Of a stretch of 64,000 bases of DNA, positions 36,083 to 48,361 are shown piece by piece. The position numbers were made by a program, and so were the translations under genes. The notes under the pieces were generated by a model. It made no database searches, had not been told where the DNA came from, and worked only from the letters and a program-made list of their open reading frames with translations. This stretch comes from Eucalyptus grandis. Taxonomy: Eukaryota; Streptophyta; Magnoliopsida; Myrtales; Myrtaceae. Numbering within the stretch: the stretch's first letter is position 1; every line of letters begins with the position of its first letter. The stretch lies in NCBI RefSeq assembly GCF_016545825.1, contig NC_052618.1:506001-570000 (forward strand), read 5' to 3'.

Positions 36083-39000
36083 AATTCACGTAGCACAAAA
36101 GAGGCACAATGCAACCATGATATACATGATACAAACGACCGAACCCCAACCTTGCCGTGTCTTTCACACTGCAACTACCGTGCCCATGCTGCTGCCATTA
36201 CCTCAATGATGCCCCATGAGCCATACTAAGAAAATTACCAAAAAAGTCTTAAACCTATTGCATTTGTACCAATTCAGTTCTAAATCTTTCAATTTGGCTA
36301 ATTCGATCCTAAACTTTTTGCGTATCATCCAATTATGTCCTATCGCCCAAAAAAGTATGATGTGGCTTACCTAGTTAGCGTCAGCCATCTTACGTGGCAT
36401 GATTAGTGCTAATGTGGTCACTGGAAAATAAAATGGCATCGTTTCCTTTAATAATTATAATAAAAAAAAAAAAAGGACTTCACTTAGACTTAAGAAGTGC
36501 CATTGCCTCCACTTCATTAACCAAAGCTCCAATTTCGCAAACCACAAACCCACGAAGAACCCAGATTGCTCTTACTTTTTCTCTAGATCTAATCCCATCT
36601 TGCTTCCATCACGTTCGTTTAGCACAAAATTGTCAAACTGAGTCTTTACTGATAATGTCATCTTCCTCCCCTTCATGAACCAAACTCCAAATTACCTAAA
36701 GCCCAAATTTGGATTCGGCCAGAATTGCAAACCCTAAAATCATGAAGACCTTGAATTTCTCTAAGCTTTTCTCCCAAGTTCGATCACTTCTTATCATTTC
36801 CCTCGAGCTGAGTTCTTTTTCCATCGAATCAATAGTGGTCGAATCTCCCATTTCACTCAACGCTCGCTTGATGCCCGCCTAGCACCTTTTCACAAATTTG
36901 CTTGTCTGATCCGCAAAGATTTGGAAATATGAATCTTGTCTTGTTTTCATGGTTTTGGCTAACTATGTGATCACTCAGATGAACTATTTAAAGAAGGTAA
37001 TGCAGAATTACAGTTCATGCAATTGTTGAAGTTTGGAAATATGAATCTTGCTTTATTGACATATGAAACTTTGTTTCTTAGTATAACTTTTTTTTTTTTT
37101 TTTTTTTTGTGCGCGGAGGTGGAGGAATGCAAATTGTATTCTCTTGGAATTTGATTGTTTTGGGCTCTAACGTGAGTGGATGAGATATGTATAGCTTAGA
37201 GATTGCATATTTTTGACTGAAACTATCAAAACATCTTTTAGTATGGGTGGTAGCTTTTACTTCCAAAATCAAAGTACACGAATAAGTTGTGAATTGCACG
37301 TTGCTGAAGCAACAAGCCTTTTTTCAAAGCTAAAATTGGTTGTAATATGGAGAGTTAATTATATATATATATATTGGGAGTTCTCTTTCGGTGTTCATAT
37401 TTAATTCTCCAAATTTTGCTAAATATTGCTTTGAGCACCATCTTGTTATATTCAAGTCTAGATTAGCCATATCATTTGTTCCCCTGCATTGTGCAATGTT
37501 AAACTTTTTGACAGATTATTTGAATTGTTTGATGCTGCATTTGTTCGTCTTTTGCAATAGCTGTAGCGGAAGGTTATTGAGGCAAAAACTATATTGTGTT
37601 TAGTAGTAAGTGCTGCTCTTGTACATATGTCGACTGACTTTAATGGATTGACTAAGGTGCTCATAAATATGCACTTTAAGAAAAGACAAGTGCACAATGT
37701 TATAGATGCAATGCTTATGCTATCCTTATTTTATCCCTCACATATCGTAGAATCACAAAAGGAAAGTGCGGAATAATTCTGAAAGCATAAAAAAGGATTT
37801 TCAATTGGAATTGACAGTGAGGTGTCATCACAACAAGAGACTGGCGAATTCATGAAGAGATCTACAAAACAGGTGAGAGATTTTAGTACATTTGCAGTTT
37901 TAATGAGTGATGAAGTTACAATTTCACTGAAAGTCGAGTATCGTTGCTATTAATGGAGAATCCTTTCATATGATGTAATAAGAGCTATTGACATCTTTGA
38001 AATTTTGTTCGTCTAATAATTGAAACTTTGTAGTGGTCAGTTTTAGATAGTTAATTTTCGATAGTTTTATTTTTACATATTTATAAGTGCTTATTTAAAA
38101 AAAAAATACATAACTATAGTTTTATTTTTTTTAAATTGTTCTATTTTTATATAGAAAAAGAAGGAACTATGCTTTTGGTATTAATTTCCTTTGATCTTGG
38201 GATGAAACATTTTATGCTTCTCCTTGATAGTTGTCAATCTTTTCTCTTGTTAGAGGTAGCATTTTATTCGTTGCTAATTTTCCAACATTAGAAATATTTT
38301 ACAGAGACTTATATCTTGTCTGAAGATTGTCATCCCTCATTATTTAATCTCATAACATTAGATGATGAGACAGGATTGTCACGGAGCCAGTTGTACGTGT
38401 AATACTTGGGAAGCCACAAGCCAAGTAGCATCGACACATGACACTAATACACAATACAACACAACACGACATATTTGTTACGTCATTTTTCAAAAATAGA
38501 GAATTTCGATATGTTGAGACACATTACATTCATTTTTGAATATTTTATTTTTAATTTATTTGATTCAAATTCATAAATAAATATTCATTGTGACCAAACA
38601 ATATGTTTCTATTCATAAGAAATTTGAAAGACACATTCCTAGTTAATACGTACCCATATTTGGGAATATGTTTCTAACTTTAATAATATTATTGATGAAA
38701 TTAATAACTAACAAAAAATTAAAATCAACTTATTGATATAAATTTATGATATTCTATAATGACCAAAATTTATCATTATTTAACATTCAATATTTTAAAT
38801 TTTTTAAATCACTTTTTAGCCTTACTTATTTATTTTTAAAAATAAAATCCCACTGCCTAGTTTTCTCCTTGGATAAATCAAATTAATGACTAACAAAAAA
38901 TTAGAATCAACTTATTTATATAAATTTATGATTTTTTATACCAAAATTTATCATATTTAACATTCAATATTTTAATCTTTTGAAATCACGTTTTTGCCTT

Positions 39001-40050
39001 ATTTATTTTTTAAAATAAAATCCCGCTGCCTAGTTTTCTCCTTGGATCAATGAAATTAATTACTAACAAAAAATTAGAATCAATTTATTTATATAAATTT
39101 ATGATTTTTCATACTAAAATTTATCATATTTAACATTCAATATTTTAATCTTTTAAAACCCCCACCCACCCACCCAAGGAAAAAACAAAAACTGCCGTCC
39201 CCTCACAAATATTTTCCTCCCGCGTTTCTCTCCCCACCACATCACGCAACCAAGACCGCCAGCCCAATCATCTGTCAAGGCTGCCATCTCCCCGTCATTT
39301 CCCTTGAAAATTAAAGTGGAATCCCGCACACGCCACCCTCTACATCGGCATCCCCATTTTAGAATTTTGTCTTACTCTTCTTGAAGTCATCCCCCACATT
39401 TCACCCCCTCCATCAGAATCCCTATTTTAAAATTTTACATGCCACCCCCTAAATTAGAATCCCCATTTTAAAATTTTACCTACTTTTCTTGCTAAAACTC
39501 TCCTCCCCGGCCTCCTCTTCCTCCTCCTCGCTTGATTCTCTTCATCTTGATCTTTGCTCTCTCTCGCCTTATCGCAATTGCTCGCAGCCTCGCCTTCGGC
39601 CCTCCTTCCTTTGCACCTCCTCCTCCCCTTATTCTCTTCATCTTGATCTTTGCTCTCTCGCCTTATCGCAATCACTCGCATCCTCGCCTTCGGCCCTTCT
39701 TCCTTTGCAACTGTAGCCTCACCTCCAATCCTCCATCGCGGCATTGTAGTCGTGGCTCTCCTCCTTGCAATTGTGACGGCGCCATCACTTGTGGCCTTGC
39801 CTTCGCTCTCTTGCCCTTGCCCTTGCCCTTGCCTCCACCCTCTGCACATGTTCGAGTTGCTTGAGGTGTCCGACACGACACGGAAGCTCCTATAATGTGT
39901 CAATGTCAATCAAAGATAATAAAATATAAATCCAGCCATGCTGATGAGCCCATATTAGAGACATTAAATAAATAATTAAAAATCAAACGTCATATCTTAG
40001 GCGTCTCGATTCTGATTCGTCGATACCCCAAAAAAAGGGTAAGGAAGTCC
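36083..40050. other. Gene-free region upstream of the P450 gene
   Basis: AT-rich. It holds a repeat of the CCTAAAC/TCAATTTGG type at about 36230-36480 (compare 43590-44060), a poly-T run at 37089-37108, the 38698-39160 tandem repeat, and a pyrimidine-rich stretch at 39180-39860. The stretch 39530-39717 contains two copies of a ~100-bp unit (TTCATCTTGATCTTTGCTC). Open frames there are compositional. Confidence 0.5.
38698..39160. repeat. AT-rich tandem repeat, unit ~173-181 bp, about 2.6 copies
   Basis: The motif AAATTAATNACTAACAAAAA begins at about 38698, 38880 and 39053. Each unit continues through TTTATCATATTTAACATTC, and the first two reach a conserved CTGCCTAGTTTTCTCCTTGG. The period and AT content resemble plant satellite monomers, but only a short array is present. 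Confidence 0.85.
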
Positions 40051-40058
40051 AGCCACAC

Positions 40059-40065
40059 TATAAAT
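40059..40065 (+). promoter_or_regulatory. Probable TATA box of the P450 gene
   Basis: TATAAAT about 160 bases before the start codon. Initiation near 40090 would give a 5' leader of about 130 bases. Confidence 0.5.
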
Positions 40066-40135
40066 GAGCCGATCTTATGGACGGGAAATAGATAGATTCT
40101 ATACTCCATAGCCAGAGTTCGTTCGTTCGTCTGAG

Positions 40136-40186
40136 ATGAAAAAGGCCGTTTTTTTCCCCATTCTTATCCTACATCTGCCCGCATAA
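40136..40186 (+). promoter_or_regulatory. Possible upstream ORF in the P450 leader
   Basis: An ATG in context GAGATGAA opens a 16-residue frame (MKKAVFFPILILHLPA) that stops at TAA 40184-40186, 32 bases before the main start. If the leader begins near 40090, ribosomes would meet this ATG first, so it could lower translation of the P450. This is inferred from sequence only. Confidence 0.35.
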
Positions 40187-40218
40187 ATCATCTTACACTA
40201 AGCCAAAATCAAACGAGC

Positions 40219-43200
40219 ATGGACGAGCAAAGCGTGCTACCGCTATTCATCATCTCCCTTGTAATCATCTTCTTAACTCGAAAGTTAATCGCAAGGAAGC
40301 CCGACCAAAACCTCCCTCCAAGCCCCCCCTCTCTCCCCATTATCGGCCACCTCCACCATCTCAAGAAGCCCGTCCACTGCACCCTCCTCGCCCTCTCCCG
40401 GACCTACGGCCCCATCATCTCCTTTAGCATCGGCACCCGTCGCTTCGTCGTCGTCTCTTCCAGGTCTCTCGCCGATGAATGCTTCACCCAGAACGACGTC
40501 GTCCTTGCTAACCGCCCCCGGTTCCTCCTGGGCGAGTACATCACCTACAACTACACCGCCCTCGGATCCGCTCCCTACGGCGACCACTGGCGCAACCTCC
40601 GCCGCATCGGTGCTGCCGAGATCTTCTCCTCACGCCGCCTCGACGAGTTGCTCGACATCCGGAGAGACGAGGTGAGGTGCCTCCTCCGGAGACTGCTCAA
40701 GCCAGTCGAGCGGCCGGCCGGCGGCTTCGCGAGGGTGGAGATGAAGTCCGCTTTCACCGAGCTGACGTTCAACGTGATGATGAGGATCACGGCGGGGAAG
40801 AGGTACTACGGGGAGGACGTGAGCGACGCGGAGGAAGCGAGAGCGTTCCAGGAAATGATCGAGGAGGTCTTCAAATACGCGGGGACGGCGTATCCAGGGG
40901 ATTTTCTGCCGGTGCTCAGATGGGTTGGTTACCAGGGGTATGAGAAGAGGGCGGCCGAGCTCGGGAAGACGATGGACAGGATTCTGCAGGGCTTGGTCGA
41001 CGAGCATAGGACGAAGAAGAAGGAGGTGGAGTGCGACAGGAAGAAGGAGAAGAGCATGATCGAGCACCTCCTCTCGTTGCAGGCGTCAGATCCGGAGTAT
41101 TACACGGACGACATCATCAAGGGGTTCGCGCAGGTGTTCATTCTCTGTCTCGCTTCGCTTACTTTTTCTTTCATGATTTGTTCTTTTTTATACTTGATCT
41201 TGAAAAATGTTAAGCACACAAAGATGGCATTAATGATCTTGTAAAATGTTAAGCACACAAAGACGGCGTTAATGATCACATCCAACCAAACCCACTGCAA
41301 CCCCGCTGTCAACCTCTTTAGTCAGTCAACAGTTGTCACGTTTAGGGTGCATTTGGTAACGTGTCCAAAAATTGTTATTTTTTTTGGTAAAAGATAATAT
41401 CGTGTTCAAAAATTATTCCCGAGAATAAAAATTGAAAAAATTATTTCTATTCCCAAAACAATTTTTGAATAGAAGAATGTACACATTTAGTAATCGTATA
41501 AAATTTATGTTTCTAGTATAGAAAAAGAACATAAACACGTTTGGTAAATTTGTATAATTTTTTGTTTCTTTTAATTTTTTAATATTTTTATTATATTTTC
41601 ATTTTTTTCTTTTTCCTTTTTCTTTTTCTCTTTGGCCCGGTTGCCGGCAACAGCCCGATGTCCGGTGAGCTCGTTGGAGCCTCGCCGTGGCCATGCGAGA
41701 TCACTGTTAGCTAGGCAAGCCTTGCTAGGCCACCAACGAGGCTCGACCTTGCCTAGGCGACTTGAGGTCGAGCCTTGCCCCCGGCTCGGCAAGGCTTGGC
41801 CTCACGCCGGTTGGGGAGGCTGACCTCACCCAGCCATTGGCAAGGCCGAGCCTCGCGCGGCCACGACAAGGCTCGGGCCGATGAGCCTCGCCATGACTTA
41901 GCCTCTCTAGGGGCCGGCGATGCTCTAGCGAGGTCGCCAGATGAGGCCGATGTTGGCCAAGGCCGGTGACAGGCAAAAGAAAGAAGAAGAAGAAGAAGAA
42001 GAAGAAAAGAAAGAGTAAAAAGAAGAAAAAAAAATGTTTCTTAGAATTGTTCCTAGTGAACAAAAGTGTAAACAAATGTGTTTCTATTCTTTTTTGTTCT
42101 CCGGAACAAAAGAATAAAAATTATGTTCCGAGGTACAGAAACAAAAATTTGCCAAAGACCCCCTTAAGTTTTGGGAAATGAGAAGGTGACAGCACCGTCA
42201 CTTCTTGGAGAACCTAGGATCCCATTTGGTGGGTCCCACCAAGTGGAATTCAATAAATAAATAAAAGTAGAAAAAGGTAGTTATTATAATCATCATCGAC
42301 ATAGAATACCTTTACTTAGAATTTAGAAAGAGGGGTTTAAAGACAAAACAAATGTTAGATTTTTATTAACAACAACTCTATGATTAAACATTTTTCACAC
42401 TTGCAATCTTGAATGAAAATATTCAACAATCAACAAAATGAATACAATTGTCAAAATAAAGAGTTGAATACCCAATTTACATAATTTAAAGCATTAATAA
42501 ATCATGCTTGAGCAATCACAATCCAAGTTAACTCAATAATTGAAATTATGATCATCTCGTGACTAAAAATTTAAGTATATTGGATTTATTTGATTAAAAT
42601 TTTTTACCTCAATGCTTTTTTCTTTATACAAACCCACTTAATTACCATGCTAGCCAACTTTCAAATTTTTCTCTTATTCAGTAATTCTTAGAATTCTCTT
42701 TAAATTAGGTAAAAATGCATGTGAGGGTTGCTAATTTGACTTTTATTATATTTAAAATTAGTGAAAAATGTTTTCATGAGTACTTCACTAAAGAATTGAG
42801 TTTTATATTTGAGTACTTATGCAAAGTATTAAGTGGGCGACGGTGACATCATACGAGATGGAATATTAGCATTCTTCTAAGATTGGTTAGACAATCGATA
42901 TATTCTATATTAGCTAATTCGCACACAATTGACATTTCAAAAATCAAATAAAATCATACACGCGCGCGCGCAAATATATATAAATATAAATGGATTATCG
43001 TGCATTAGACATGTGGGAGGTTTTGCAATTGGTGTTTGTCATTGATGTTCTTATATCTATAATCATCATCATCATCATCATCATTATAATTGTAATAATA
43101 ATATGTGGGTTTTTTGTGGATCAATGATGTGGGAGGTTTTGCAATAAGTGTTTTTCATTAAAGAATTTTTTTTATCATCAGCATCGTGATCACATCATCA

Positions 43201-45546
43201 TCTTACCTTATATATAACTTTTTACTATAAACTCTTAAATCTAATTTTTTTTATAAATATCTTGTCAAGCACCATTAGGGCACTAATTATTTAATGTGAC
43301 GAACTTCTTGAGTGTTAGTGTGATCCGCTTATTTAAATACCCATCAATAGACGAAATTGTCACTTGCTATAACGATTTGAAATGCCTAACATTAGTCTTA
43401 TAGTTGACTTGGTTGCAGTCTAACATTATTGTCTATTGCAAGTTTCGCAACCATTACAATGTTTGTTTACTATAATATGTTGTGATCTCTACTATAGCCA
43501 AAACATAATAACTATTTAGAATTTACTTCCTATTAATAACAATTATAGCCAAGCTATAATAGTTGTTCCCCAAGATGTGGGATAATTACAAAAAAAAAAA
43601 AAAATCATTTATTTATTGTACATATGCCAATTTAATTATAAATCATTCAATTTGGCCAATTTAGACTTAAACATTTTGAAGATTTACTAATATAATCATT
43701 TCAACTAATTTTGGTTAGAAATCGCTAACATGTACGTCGGTCATCTTACATGGCACGATAGACATTGTTCTTTACAAATTTGGCCCTTGTCCTATCTGTG
43801 GCTAGCAAGGCTTCGACGGAGGGTCATGACCCCCTCGCGAGCCACAATGAAAAGCAAAGAAAGAAAATAAAAAATTATGAAAATTGTCTATATCAATGCT
43901 CGTCATGCTACATAGGATTGTAAGTGTCCACATCAGCGATTTCTAATCAAATTTGATTAGAATGACTATATTAACATATCGTCAAAAAGCTTAGGATTAA
44001 ATTGATCAAATTGAAAGATTTAAAACTAAATTAGCATCCGTATAATATATTTATGACTTTTTCGGTACTTTTTCCCTGAAATGTCCATGTATCTCTTCAC
44101 GCTCTCGCTCTACCAATGGTAAAGATTGAAAATTACTGAACCGATCACTATAACAATAATATAATTTATATATTAATGATAATTATATAATATTTGGTAA
44201 AAATGATTGTTTCATAAAAGTTAATTTTTGTTTATTATGACTAATGTATCCAAACTTAACCCTAACCATGAGTAAATCGTTTATTTAGGTAAAAAAATCA
44301 TTCTTATACTTTCAATACAACTTAATTTTTGTTTATTATGACTAGTGTAATTATTGATTGTTTGATCAAATATTGTATGTGAATATCTAATGTTCCATAA
44401 TTAAAATTTTATTAATAATATTATACCTAGTGTAATTATAATAGTTTAATCAATATTTTAGAATAGTTTTATAGTGAATCTATGTTTACTCTGAATTAAC
44501 ACTATTATTTTGTCGTTATAATCAATACTTTTTAAACATAGAATGATATAGTTATTTCTATATCATGCTTATCAATATTCGCATGCATTTTAATAATATC
44601 ATTAATGAAAATACATTATTACGCCCATGATTGATTACTAAGGTTATTCAAATTAATATTCGATGGAATTCTGACTTAAGGAGTAGTGGATATTCTGATG
44701 CTACAAGGTTCATATTGCATATGCTATAATTGATATTAAGTAGTGCGATAGATATTATGCCGCTATAATCAAAATACATAACCTCACACCGGCGCACACA
44801 CATCTGAAACTACTGTGGCAAGTGTTGACCGCCAGTATTATCATATTCATGATCTTGATATATCCTTTAACCAGCCTTGATATGTGAGGCTTAATTCACG
44901 GCGTTAACTTGAAATATTTTTGAATGAGCAGTCAATACTGTTTGCTGGAATTGAGACAGCGGCATCCACAATGGAGTGGGCACTCGCCAATTTGCTTAAC
45001 CATCCTACTATCTTGGATAAAGTTAAAGCAGAGGTTGATTCCCAAATTGATCAGAACCGTTTAATTGATGAATCAGATCTTTCAAGACTGCCTTATCTTC
45101 TGAATATTATCTCAGAGACACTTCGATTATATCCGCCGGCCCCACTTCTCCTTCCACATTGCTCGTCCGATGATTGCATAATAGGAGGCTTCAGTGTGCC
45201 GCGTGGCACAATTGTACTAGTCAATGCTTGGGCCATTCACAGAGACCCCGAACAATGGTCCGAACCGACAAGCTTCAAGCCTGAAAGATTTGAAAGCGGT
45301 GACGGTAATGTGAATAGGTTGGCAATACCTTTTGGATTGGGGAGGAGAGCATGCCCTGGTGCATCGTTAGCTCATAAAATGATGGGCCTGACTTTGGGTT
45401 CACTAATCCAATGCTTTGAGTGGAAGAGGATCGGCGACCAGGAAGTCGACATGGTTGAAGTTGAAGGGCTGACAATGCACAGGGAAAAGCCATTGGAAAC
45501 ATTGTGCAGACCACGTGAGATCATGGACAAAATTCTCTCCGAATAA
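40219..45546 (+). CDS. Cytochrome P450, CYP81 family
   Basis: Endoplasmic-reticulum-anchored haem monooxygenase of the A-type clan. CYP81 enzymes hydroxylate phenylpropanoids, isoflavonoids, lignans or glucosinolates, but the substrate cannot be read here. Two exons, 40219-41133 and 44932-45546, share one phase-0 intron at the CYP81 position (after DDIIKGFAQ). They sum to 1530 nt, 509 residues, a normal length. Visible features: N-terminal anchor (LPLFIISLVIIFL), hinge LPPSPPSLPIIGHL, I-helix AGIETAASTMEW, K-helix ETLR, PERF motif FKPERF, and haem loop FGLGRRACPG with the ligand Cys. The I-helix reads AGIETA where the family usually has AGTDTS. The 3.8-kb intron holds a Tourist-like TIR element and other repeats. 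Exon 1 is markedly GC-rich compared with exon 2. No lesion seen, so it is probably functional. Confidence 0.93.
41345..42163. mobile_element. Tourist-like (PIF/Harbinger) TIR element in the P450 intron
   Basis: 819 bp, flanked on both sides by TTA (41342-41344 and 42164-42166), the target duplication typical of PIF/Harbinger MITEs. The left end is GGGTGCATTTGGTAACG and the inverse right end is GGGGGTCTTTGGCAAA. A GC-rich core (about 41635-41965) rich in GAGGCTCG/GCGAGG sits between CTTTTTCTTTTT on the left and AAAGAAAGAAGAAG on the right. There is no transposase frame. Confidence 0.8.
42167..44931. other. Rest of the P450 intron: AT-rich repeats
   Basis: It contains an (GC)n(TA)n patch near 42960-42985, an (ATC)n run at 43061-43084, and a foldback element at about 43590-44065 with a short GC-rich centre (GGCCCTTG to GCGAGCC) followed by AAAGAAAGAAAATAAA. 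The intron ends in a usable acceptor CAG at 44929-44931. Confidence 0.6.
43590..44065. repeat. Non-autonomous foldback element with small GC core
   Basis: Left arm motifs (AATTTAATTATAAATC, ATTCAATTTGGCCAATTT) and right arm motifs (AAATTGATCAAATTGAAAG, AAACTAAATTAGCATCC) are inverted relative to one another. The centre (about 43785-43860) is GC-rich and is followed by a purine tract. Related arms occur near 36230-36480, 53000-53180 and 61680-61850. Confidence 0.5.
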
Positions 45547-46479
45547 TCTCGTAATGTATGAAAGCGGCTCAATTCATGTTAGTAATTTGGTTTGCAATAT
45601 GATAATAGAGTGCGAGCTTTGCTCCCTATGTGTGTTGTGAACCCTTCATGACAGCAAGCTTTTAAGAAGACTAGTTTACAAGACGATTCTGCAATGCAGG
45701 TCAAATGTTCAAAATTAGCTCCTTTTATTTTGCATGTTTTCCTGTTAATAATAACGGTGATCTACTTATGTTAATGATGTTGAAAGAAGAGGGATTATAT
45801 TTACTTAGTATAGTTGCTCGCCAAATTTGAAGTAAAGTTTACAAGTGCCACATGTCTTTGAACTCTTGCATGGCCATGTGTTTCTTCAAAACAAGATTTT
45901 AACGTTAATTTTGACACATAGATTAAGCCATGATTACCTTTAAGTGAGTCACTCTCTTCTTGCATCTGTGCTACCTCAAATTGGTGATTGTCATGCATAG
46001 TTACACCTAGCACTCGAATACCCATTTCTATCTTGGTAAAATTCTTTATAAAATCTCTCTTACTTTGGCAAAACAACCCTTTTCAACCTTTCTAGAAATC
46101 TTAAAAACACTTGCATTCTCACATTCAATCCTAAAATTACTGAGCTAAACTCTTCAATTCAAGAGCTAGAAGGTGATGATGGTAAATTAGTGATTTGCGA
46201 TTGTGTCGAGGTAAATGAAGTTTCTTGATATTAAGTTAGTTTAAATCTATTAAGTACTTCTATCTTGGTGGGTTGGTTGAAATGTGCAACAATGTTTTAG
46301 GTATGGTGATTGTTAAACATGTCTTGATTGTAATTTCCATGTTCGTTCTTGCTTCGTTCTGTTTCGATATAGATAGTCAGAATCCAGTCATTTTGCCGTA
46401 TTTGTCTTGATGAACCATTACATGTTCATTTTGCTTCCTTCTATTTCATTTTTCGTTCTGTTTCGGGCTTCTTCTTTTT
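45547..46479. other. P450 3' flank, gene-free
   Basis: Probable 3' UTR followed by AT-rich sequence. No exon, repeat border or RNA gene recognised before the long direct repeat. Confidence 0.5.
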
Positions 46480-47978
46480 TCAATCAATTCTTATCGTCTT
46501 TGTTGAGCCCACGCGCAGACTGAGATTCTTATGGGCCTAAGGTCATTTGCCATTTAAGTGTGGGCTCTATGGGTCAAACAGTGAAATTAGGCTTGGGCCA
46601 CACGATTTAACTAGGGCCGAAAGCCCAAAAAAGTCAGGTCTCAACAGTTATCCCTAGAGCAAGCGTAGGAACGAAAGCCATTCTGCTTTCCGATCCCATG
46701 AGTTTAATAGAGAAAGTTGTCTCGAATGGCTAAATATTTGCTGTACATTTTGTGTCATTTTGGGTTCAGATTGCATTTTGTTGAAGGCCATTTTGCATAA
46801 GCGTTTGTCTCATAAAAGTCACGTGCATATGAGAAATTAAAATTGCTCACCAAGAGGATGATAATGACATAGTACATTAGTTCTTTGTAAATCCTTATAT
46901 GGTACAACAATGGCAATTCCTTATCCTTATCCTTCTCTTTTAGAAGGGTAGTATCGTATCCAATTCTGATGAATACAGCCCACGATCTTCGGCTTCTTCA
47001 GGTTGAACTGGAACCTTATTAGGAAGTCAAGGTTAAAGAATGTTATGAACCTCTCACAGCCATTACAAATCTCTCATTGCTCGATTGCTTTTAGTATAAC
47101 CTATTGATCAATGAACCCAAAGTATTGTTCACTTTAGAACGTCTCCTATCTATTTAGTTTTCTCATACTTGCCAGATTTTTCAAAATGAATTTATTTTAC
47201 AAACTTACAAATTAAAAGGTGTTGAATCGGGATGCAACACCAACGTTACAAATTCGAAATCGGTCTAGCTCGACACTTATTTACAAACTTACGAATTTAG
47301 GGTGTTAATTTGGGATACCACACTAGCACTACAAATTCGAAACCCACCAAGTTTCACACTTATTATTGACATATAAATTTTGACGACTCTATTTAGTCAT
47401 GTACCACGTAAGAAAATTAGGAGTCGGCCCTAACTCCTAAACAAAAATCATTTGCATTTACATATTACGCCCGCATTAATTACAATTAAATGGGACTAAT
47501 GCTAAATGGACTTAAGAAGGAATGCTTTGAGTTTAATTATATCTTTGGGACTACGCCCGCGAGAACACAAAGTACGGCCAAGCCCATTCGAGAGCTATGG
47601 AGGCCCAAATTTCCATGGAGAGTGCTTGACCCAGAAAGATTGCTTTACTTGACAAAATTTGGATGAATTGAAGTTATTAACCTTGGGAATATTAATTAAA
47701 AAAAGATTGCATAACAGTTTTTTTATCTATTGTTAGAATAATTATGAATTAGTTTGAATAATAAAAAATTAAATAACAAATAATTATAAATTAATGTGGA
47801 GCATACTCCTTGAATAATTTGTGACTTATAACAAATTATTATTATCATAGTAGTTCAAAGACTATTGTATTAGCAAAGCCCATTTTAATTATATAGAGAT
47901 AATTATTTGAGATAGTCAATATACCCCCTTTGGTCTAAAATAGGGAAGTGAAAGTTCTTATTCTCACAAGCAAAGCCC
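46480..47978. repeat. Long direct repeat, copy 2 (partner 33862-35311)
   Basis: Matches the 33.9-kb copy in the same orientation over about 1.5 kb with scattered substitutions and small indels. The homology ends at AAGCAAAGCCC. Together the two copies bracket the P450 gene at a distance of about 12.6 kb. Confidence 0.8.
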
Positions 47979-48361
47979 AGAAGACAACTGCCATCTATAA
48001 TTAAGGCATTCGAAGTTACGAGACCTTCCGCGATCTACATCATTACTAGGAATAGGAAATCTAGTACTAAAGTAACAACCTCTTCTGATTTGTTCTACAG
48101 ATCGCGTGAGAATCGGGACCAAGGAATCACCTGGATGTGGATGAACGCCACTGCCGCGGCGAGGCGGAGGAACCACCGGAAGCCGCAGAGGAACTTGCTG
48201 ACCATCATCTCTTCGGAGCCGGCCGGGGAAACCGCCATAACAGCTGAAGATCACGCGGTGAAGGCGTCGAGAGCACCGAACATGGGCTAGCTAGCGAGAG
48301 GAGCTTGAGGATTTCGGAGAAGGCTTTGATGGCGAATTTTAGATGGCAGTTGTCTTCTGGG
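47979..48361. repeat. Inverted-repeat segment enclosing an unidentified coding-like fragment
   Basis: CCCAGAAGACAACTGCCATC at 47979 is repeated in inverse orientation at about 48341-48361. Inside, on the minus strand from ATG 48238, the frame MAVSPAGSEEMMVSKFLC continues as a hydrophobic stretch (FLRLAAAVAFIHIQ) to a possible GT donor near 48132. No family was recognised. It may be the first exon of a dead or rearranged gene. The base composition is more GC-rich than the surroundings. Confidence 0.45.

Noticed and set aside
40285..41067. Antisense and out-of-frame ORFs over P450 exon 1
   Set aside because: They are shadows of the GC-rich, codon-biased P450 exon. The P450 frame carries all family motifs.
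33862..47978. The two 1.45-kb direct repeats as LTRs of one 14-kb retrotransposon
   Set aside because: No TG...CA ends at the homology borders, no primer-binding site or polypurine tract next to them, and no polyprotein between them. The intervening DNA is a normal P450 gene.
48090..48290. Plus-strand 66-codon frame in the inverted-repeat segment
   Set aside because: The minus strand gives a better protein-like frame with a donor site. The plus frame is its complement.
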